From NCBI GenBank assembly GCA_016271365.2, contig JADMNL010000023.1:607003501-607067500 (forward strand): DNA of 64,000 nucleotides. The letters are read 5' to 3'. The position numbers and the translations under genes are program-made. This document shows positions 58,258 through 64,000 of the stretch, piece after piece; the stretch's first letter is position 1; every line of letters starts with the position of its first letter. The notes below the pieces were generated by a model that saw only the letters and a list, made by a program, of their open reading frames with translations, was not told the origin of the DNA and searched no databases. Source of the DNA: Neoceratodus forsteri. Its lineage: Eukaryota > Chordata > Ceratodontiformes > Ceratodontidae.

Positions 58258-59900
58258 AGGGTGGGATATTCAGAATGCGCCAGGCAGAGCGCAAGCCCTG
58301 GGCACAGCACAACTAGGATGCACCAGGAGTGTGCTGGGTGATATTCGACGTGTCACCATGGCTCAGCACCATTGATATGGCAAGGTGGCCACCCACATTG
58401 TGCATGGTGCAGTGGCATTGCGCCAGCGCAAGTAGTAAAGAGAGCAGGGATGCGCAAGCGCAAGTGCAGTTGTGCTAGTTGCAGAAACCATGATATTCAG
58501 CGGTGGATATACAAATGGGCCATAATGCGTACAAGGAGCAGCTGGGGCCATTAGCGTAATTATGGCCCCATTTGCATGTAGGTTGCACCAGTCCCTGGCG
58601 ACTTGCATTGGCCCTGCCAGGCTGCAGTCATTGGGGACCGACACCCCTGCACATCGGCACAATGCCCAATGCCCATTCACTGACATATGTATAATATGAA
58701 ACATTTCAATCATCCCTGGTGGTCCAGTGGAGTGCTTCACAGCCTGATCGCGGGCATATGTATAATATAATATAGTTTTAATTATCCCTGGTGGGCCAGT
58801 GGAGTGCTTCCAGCCAATCGCAGGCATATGTATAATATCAATTGTTTAATTATCCTGGTGGTCTAGTGGAGTGCTTCCAGCCGATGGCGGGCATATGTAT
58901 AAGATAATGTATTTTAAATTATCCTGGTGGCCCAGCGGTATCCTCCTCCCCCACCCACCCACTCAGACCTGCCACCTCACTCCCCGGTCAGCGGTTGGCA
59001 GCAGCTCCCCACCACGCAAGCCACCCGGCAGCCCGCTGACTGACTGTGTGTACAATGCGACTGTATGTCCATTGGTTCACAGCATGGGCCAATGGGTGTA
59101 CACCATACCCCGTACTACACAGTCACGATATGTGAATGAATCCATTCACATATCTGGACTATGAAATGCGGTACGATCTGCACCAGACCACGCTGTGGAC
59201 CAATGGGCATATATACATCTGCACAGTCAGTCAGCGGTGGCGGTCCCGAGGCGTGTGGGTGAGGGGAGCCACACCGCTGACAGTGGGGAGCGAGGGTGGT
59301 GGGTCTGATTGGCTTGGTGAGGGAACCGCAGGACCACCAGGGATTATTTAAATACATTATATTATACATATGCCTGTGACTGGGCTGGAAGCACTCCTGG
59401 ACCACCAGGATAATAAAACAATTCACATTATACATATGCCGTGATCGGGCTGGAAGAAATCACTGGAACACCAGGGATATTCTCTATTACAATGCCCACG
59501 ATCTGGCAAGAAGCGTGCAGCCGACAGACCCTGGCTCCAGAGCTCGGGTGGCCACCCACAGCTGGCGGCTGCCGTGTTGTGCCCTGCAATATGGCAGCTC
59601 ACCTGTGGGTGGCCAGCCTCTTACTCTTTTTGTTTAGCTCAACTTTGAGCATCAGTGTGTGGTGCAAGTAGGGTTGCACCTGCATATGCTAGCACATCCT
59701 GGGCTGAATATCAGGATGTGCCGAATATATGGGTACACCCCACATTTGCACCACATACACTACTGATGTGCCCTGGCACATTGGGATTTGAGCAGCGCTA
59801 ACATCCCCTTATGAATATCATACTGGGGTGCATCAGTGGGTCTACGCCTGGCACAACACTGTTGGACGCCATGAGCAACTCCCCTGATATCCGGCCACAG
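58258..59900. mobile_element. Large palindromic (fold-back) Harbinger-like transposon
   Basis: The element is symmetrical about a perfect 12-bp hairpin, GATATGTGAATG-AATC-CATTCACATATC, at 59127-59154. Outward, CGCTGACTGACTGTG with CCATTGGT-CACAGC pairs across the centre (about 59035-59095 with 59190-59235). Further out lie four forward units of about 70 bp (cores at 58713, 58785, 58852, 58921) and three reverse units (about 59325, 59395, 59463). The unit is TCCCTGGTGGTCCAGTGG, GTGCTTCCAGCC, then CGGGCATATGTATAATAT. The left end is GGGATATTCAGAATGCGCC. The exact right end is not resolved. No transposase is present. Confidence 0.75.
59127..59154. repeat. Perfect 12-bp hairpin at the centre of the palindrome
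   Basis: The arms GATATGTGAATG and CATTCACATATC are exact reverse complements around AATC. The point of symmetry is 59140.5, which is also the centre of the outer inverted units. Confidence 0.97.
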
Positions 59901-60015
59901 TATAAAGGTGGCATTTGGAAATTTAGCAAGTGGGGACTCTTAGTGCAGTACTGGACTGTGGTTGTGAGGATGTGTGTGCATGCTGCAGAGAGACAGAGAG
60001 ATTGGGAACTGACAC

Positions 60016-60055
60016 TGAGAGAGAGAGAGAGAGAGGGGCACCATCAGGAGCAAAT

Positions 60056-60097
<42 letters not shown>
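60016..60097. repeat. GA and CA microsatellites
   Basis: A GA run at about 60016-60034 is followed by a CA run of about 40 bp at 60057-60097. The histidine-threonine open frames over it are simple-repeat artefacts. Confidence 0.95.
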
Positions 60098-60100
<3 letters not shown>

Positions 60101-60876
60101 GAAGCCAGTAATGAGCTCAGGAGAGGTTGTGTGAAGTTTTATCAGGCAGCTGGCACTGAACTATGGAGCCATGGGTGCCAGTTTCTTTCGCTAAGTGGGA
60201 GAAAAAATGGTGATGATTTTTAAATTTAATTAGGGTGTTTCAACCAATCAGAAAGCAGGCTTAACACAAGGATACCTCGGTGGGTGAAGGGGCACTGGGG
60301 CTGGCACATTTTATTTCCTGGTCGTCTATTGAAAGTTAATGTACCCCTCTGGCAGGGGTACCAGCCAATCAGATACCAGGAAATAAAAGCCCATTTTCTA
60401 ATAAATGCTAGTGTTGCTACTGGTGCTGGCTGTGACCATATTTTGAAGCTCAGGTGAGTACCAACTGTTTCTTCTTTTGCTAAGTGGTTGCAGTAACCAT
60501 TCAATGTGACCAACTGTGAGTGAGAATGAGGCTTCCATTGTTTAACATAACTCTTCTTCTGGTTAGCTTGCAGTAACCACTCCATTGTGACCTAGGGAGA
60601 CTAATGGCATCTGAGCCAACTTCAAGCCACAAAACAAATGTTCTGATATGACGAGCATAAGATTAAACATGGCACCGTTTACATACTGTAGATTTGGACA
60701 CAGCAGTGAGACAGCAGGGATCCGCATTGGTGGTTGAAGAGGTGCATAATGACATATATACTTTCTTAATATGCACTTCTGCTTTAATATTTTATTCTGT
60801 GTTTTTCTTACATTAATCAGAGGGGCATCTTTAGCTGTCTAGGATAACAGCAAACATCTTCCCAACTTTTACTTAT

Positions 60877-61015
60877 GCAATAATACATAACAGGTGTGGT
60901 ACATCATGGGATATTGTCATGCCTAATGAGCGTTTGAGAGGCAGAAGGCCAAGTGTCTCATGCACTGGAGAAGTGGACGATATCACATGACTACCACACC
61001 TGAAGTGTGTATATG
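60877..61015. repeat. Third, solo copy of the 139-bp left hairpin
   Basis: It starts GCAATAATACATAACAGG, as at 57235 (GCAATAATACCTGACAGG), and ends GTGTGTATATGC. The arms CAGGTGTGGTACATCATGGG and, as reverse complement, CAGGTGTGGTAGTCATGTG pair, followed by ATATTGTC and ATATCGTC. The length of 139 bp equals copy 1. The loop region lacks the GC-rich core. No right-end hairpin follows within about 1 kb. Confidence 0.6.
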
Positions 61016-61753
61016 CTAATATGAAATGAACCTGTTTTATAAAAGGTAAACAAAAATAGGTTTAATATTTGTATGTAGTATATATTTAAAAATATTAGTT
61101 TTATTTGTTTTGTTTTGGCTAGTTGGTGGCACTGTTATAAAGGATATGTTGGACTTGTGGGTGGAAGTATTCAAAGTAGGTTAAAAACTGTTGGCTTATA
61201 CTATTTCTTACCCGTGATTATGTACTCGGATATAATCATGAGTAAGAAGATATTTCAACCAATCTTGTTGCTGTTTTTTTCTATCTATTAAATAATTATC
61301 TTGCCTACAGCATCAGCTAACTCTAACACTGATGCTATCTAATAAAATTTTGCCTTGAATGTGTTTAGAGCTTCTGTCTCAAAGGGGTTACGTGCAAATG
61401 ACTTGCAATGTTATTCACAAAATATTCTCTCTCTCTGTTGTATGCCAGTGATGAATGAGAAAAACATCCTTACAATATTTAAATAACTTCCTTCCAGACT
61501 ACTCTAAAACTTGGCTGGGCTTACAATTACTACTGACAAATTAAATGTTTGTGTTCTTAAGAGTGAAAAGGTTACTTATAAAGAAAAAATCATGCACTAA
61601 CAAGTACAATGTTTTGTTTCTTATGTAGCTTTTTAAAAATGGAAGCATCTTCATTCTATGAAGACAGCTAGCCTTGTGAGGTTGCTGAAAGTAGTATTGA
61701 CAGAACCAGCACAATATAGCCCATCCAAAGTGAATTACTGTGCTACACTGCAC
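61016..61753. other. Presumed intron downstream of the teneurin exon
   Basis: AT-rich sequence with no repeat that I recognise. On the minus strand it follows the weak donor site of the exon. The next expected teneurin exon was not found here. Confidence 0.4.
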
Positions 61754-61898
61754 CGCTTTGTGCACATTCAGAATGTGGTGCTTGTTCAAGGACCATCCAC
61801 CCAAGTTGGAGCCATCCATCTCAAAGCCTTGTAATGTTGCTGTTCTTTTTCCCAGACAATGAGGTCAGGACAGGTTTCATATTCATAGCCCACAGAAA
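61754..61898 (-). CDS. TENM: Teneurin (TENM family) internal exon, reading frame broken
   Basis: On the minus strand a pyrimidine-rich tract and acceptor (TCTTTTCTTTTTCAG) lead into [18 protein letters not shown], then, one base out of register, [18 protein letters not shown] and SLNKHHILN. This is the highly conserved teneurin sequence just before the NHL beta-propeller (FN-plug region) of these synaptic type II membrane proteins. The NKHHILN wording recalls TENM1/TENM2 more than TENM3/4, from memory. The frame shifts at an A5 run (61846-61850), where six A would restore it. The 3' end (NVHKA, donor GCG/GTGCAG) departs from the family and may hold a 2-bp insertion. It is either an assembly error at a homopolymer or a decaying duplicate exon. 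The neighbouring exons are not in the window. Start phase (G/TT) fits the family. Confidence 0.85.
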
Positions 61899-61915
61899 CT
61901 GAAAAAGAAAAGACT
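61885..61915 (-). promoter_or_regulatory. Splice acceptor of the teneurin exon
   Basis: On the minus strand the text TCTTTTCTTTTTCAG ends at 61899. The exon begins TTTCTGTGGGC. The polypyrimidine tract is strong, and a retrocopy would not have one. This argues that the exon sits in its genomic intron context. Confidence 0.75.
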
Positions 61916-62205
61916 ATTTTACAGCCTGAAATGCATTTTCATGTATTAACTTTTAACAACCCTGCATGATTTTCATCTGCAGCAGTCGATAGCTGTTTTA
62001 TTGCAGATGTGCATTTCTCCACAAATTAACGTGTCCTACTAATGAGGCTCGTATATAAAATGATGGACCTGCTTCACCTATTTTTTAATCACAGAACAGT
62101 TAATACATTGATTTGTTCTTTTTTCTTCAAGGTTAGCATTAGTACAAAGCATGTTTGATAATAAACTGGTAGGTTTGAAAGCATAGTCATGTTATAATCC
62201 ATTAT

Positions 62206-62805
62206 AGGGCTAATGAATTATTCTCTAGCTGGCTAATAGATCAATCATTAACATCTTAAAATGACCGTCCTGTTGCCAACTGATGCTGTGTGGCATGTAA
62301 CACTGATGTACTCATGCTACACAGCTCACCACCACTACAATAGAAAAGTAATTAATAACACCTGTACATTCAAAATTTCTTATTGCAGTTAGACTTACAG
62401 TCACAATAACAATCCTGAAGCCATGATTTCTTTGTATTAATGACGCTGGGAGAGAGTTGTCCTCGGCTGTGCCTCAGGTCCCCATCTCCCAATTGGTCAG
62501 TCTAATCTAGCCTCTCACCTCTATTGATCGACTTTACCACTACATGTCTAAGGTTAATTCGTAAGTGTTTTCTAGAAAGCAATTAATTAGCTGCAGCACT
62601 GTACTCAAATTGTAGTTGCTCCTCCCTTTGATTTTTTGTCTAATGATGTTCTTGCACCAATTTGTTCATTTGCCTACTGTTCCTGTATTGTTAATCCGAT
62701 CTACTGTATTGTAACTTTTCTTGATGTCTGCACTGATATGGAACCTTTGTAAAAGAGCTCATGCTAAAAGGTCTTTCGAATTTCCAAATAAATAAATAAA
62801 CACAA
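62206..62805 (+). repeat. Dispersed repeat, copy 2, with AAAT tail
   Basis: It shares ordered blocks with 22320-22670 (see there). The 3' end reads TTGTAACTTTTCTTGATGTC, then TCTTTCGAATTTCC and AAATAAATAAATAAAC at about 62784-62800, a tail typical of non-LTR or SINE insertions on the plus strand. No coding motif was seen. Confidence 0.6.
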
Positions 62806-64000
62806 TCCCTTGGAAATGACCAGCTTCCTAGTCATTATTGCTTTTTTTTTTAAACACAATTTTACTAGCATAAGGTTAGCAAATTCATATTTTGGTTGTA
62901 GAGTTAGAGAATGGTGTTCTGTGACATAAGTAAGGGCCAGAGCCACAAACAGCTTGATATACATGTGATTCACATATCCCAGCTGCATGCCTCTGCCCCC
63001 AATGCCTGTCCACACCCGATGGTATCACATCTCTGCCTACTGCTTCATGAAGGTGCAAGGGTGCCCTGCTGTGTGGAGCTGAGGGCACTGGGCATCCAGT
63101 CTGATGCCTGTGCTGGCCCATTGTGGATTCCCTGTCCTGAATGGAGCTGGTGACTATAGGGTATGGCAGTCTTCCAGGACTGCCATATCTCTATTGGGAA
63201 TACAATAACCTCATCTGCTGAGCAGGCAGCAGACAAACTTGAGGAGCCTTGGCCTATATTTTGTCCATAAATACTATGATAGTATGATACCATTTTCAGT
63301 TTGACAGGCATGACCTGTGTTGGAACAACCCTCATCCCTTGGTACCTGCTGAGATGCCTGGGGGCAGGCGTAGGTGAACTGAGTGAGCTCTAGTGACTGT
63401 CCTGTGGCAAAGGGGGCACATAAGCACTATGACAGCCTATTGGGCCATGCAGCCTCCACCCCTGTACATGCCCTCTTTCCCTCTCGGAGTATCAACTGAG
63501 AGTTATGCACATGCATGACTTCACCTCTTACCAGCTCTGACTTGGCCAGTTGAGTCACAGTAGTGCACATGGCACAGGACTTGGTGCAGTGCATTGTACA
63601 GCTAGGGCTCAGGATATGTGAAAGGTTCTCAATGTGCAGGGAAAGATCTCTGTACTCCTCCAGCCTGCATAGGTACCCTTCCATGGGTGTGGCTCCTCCT
63701 CTGGATCAGGCCTTAATCTTACAAGCTGTTACATAACTACCATTCTAGATCCACTACTGGAAGTTTCGTTTTCTTTCCATACTTTTTGGTGGCATGCTGC
63801 TGTCATAAATTTAGACTAGAATGTTCAATCAATATATTTCACTTTTGACTGATAACAAATTTTAAGAAATTTACTATTATACAAATTATAATGACAGCCC
63901 ACCAATACAGGTTTAAAACCTTAGCACAAAAACATGAACAACAGTATTATAAATAATGTTTAACACACTGAGAGACTTTTTCTGAAGTTAACATCAGCTA
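62806..64000. other. No recognised gene; GC-richer patch at 62930-63700
   Basis: Minus-strand open frames at 62885-63121, 63045-63335 and 63427-63684 follow each other with little gap and the DNA is richer in GC than the surroundings. One reads LEEYRDLSLHIENLSHIL, which could be a coiled-coil end of a transposon-encoded Myb-like protein. I cannot support a family. The last 300 bp are AT-rich with nothing seen. Confidence 0.35.

Larger units (their letters stand above)
57235..60390. mobile_element. Hairpin-ended repeat, copy 2, split by a fold-back transposon
   Basis: The left palindrome (57235-57380) goes from GCAATAATACC to GGGTATTATTGC. The right hairpin (60309-60388) has arms TTTTATTTCCTGG...CGTCT and AGATACCAGGAAATAAAA around GTACCCCT-AGGGGTAC. 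The segment at 60180-60390 matches copy 1 at 55310-55520, including TCTTTCGCT, CTATTGAAAGTTAATGTACC and CCAGCCAATCAGAT. A palindromic transposon (about 58258-59900) sits in the middle, so the original element was near 1.5 kb. Confidence 0.7.

Noticed and set aside
37786..59480. Multiple tRNA-Glu genes
   Set aside because: Only the 5' 16-18 bp match. Anticodon arm, B box and 3' acceptor strand are absent in every unit.
59811..60223. Histidine/threonine-rich open frames of 97-107 codons
   Set aside because: They are translations of the CA microsatellite and the sequence next to it.

Overview
The window reads as vertebrate nuclear DNA, not bacterial: it has no long open reading frames, no operons and no ribosome binding sites. 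It does have reverse-transcriptase relics of the CR1, L2 and Penelope classes, TIR transposons of hAT, piggyBac-like and Harbinger-like type, tRNA-derived repeats, microsatellites and one recognisable spliced exon. The mix of CR1 copies with short TTTCTATG-type 3' tails, L2 copies with ATT tails and Penelope-like elements points to a non-mammalian vertebrate with a large genome. An amphibian, perhaps a caecilian, is my guess, and it is low confidence.

The only host coding sequence I recognise is an internal exon of a teneurin gene on the minus strand (61754-61898). It has a good splice acceptor and about 45 well conserved residues, but the reading frame breaks at an A5 run. If the locus is real, most of the window is an intron of, or sequence flanking, a TENM gene. 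No other teneurin exon was found.

Layout: 1-4.3 kb, AT-rich DNA, a 100-bp hairpin, an RT relic on the minus strand and a CR1 tail on the plus strand. 4.3-7.4 kb, a long minus-strand L2. 7.4-9.9 kb, CR1 pieces and a minus-strand Penelope-like GIY-YIG fragment. 10-11 kb, a 220-bp palindrome and a GC-rich minisatellite. 12.2-15.9 kb, a plus-strand L2, then a CR1 interrupted by a second CR1. 18.3-21.4 kb, a SINE-like repeat and a Penelope-like element split by a 1.1-kb Harbinger-like transposon. 22.3-24.1 kb, a minus-strand CR1. 26.6-33.9 kb, one near full-length minus-strand CR1 split by a hAT element, an unclassified insertion and a piggyBac-like MITE. 35-37 kb, an ancient AT-rich LINE. 37.4-41.4 kb, a repeat array of about 59-bp units carrying three insertions. 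45.7-52.5 kb, a near full-length plus-strand CR1 (ORF1 esterase, endonuclease, RT) tail-to-tail with a minus-strand CR1. 54.3-61 kb, three copies of a hairpin-ended repeat, one split by a large palindromic transposon. 61-64 kb, the teneurin exon and another dispersed repeat.

The least ordinary signals are these. First, three separate fold-back or tandem-repeat elements share a 16-18-bp core equal or nearly equal to the 5' end (A box) of vertebrate tRNA-Glu. Second, a hairpin-ended repeat family keeps its stems paired between copies by compensatory changes. Third, Penelope-like ends carry hammerhead-ribozyme-like cores. Fourth, the conserved teneurin exon is out of frame. No retroelement here looks intact. 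All boundaries were read by eye and most are good to about 10-50 bp.
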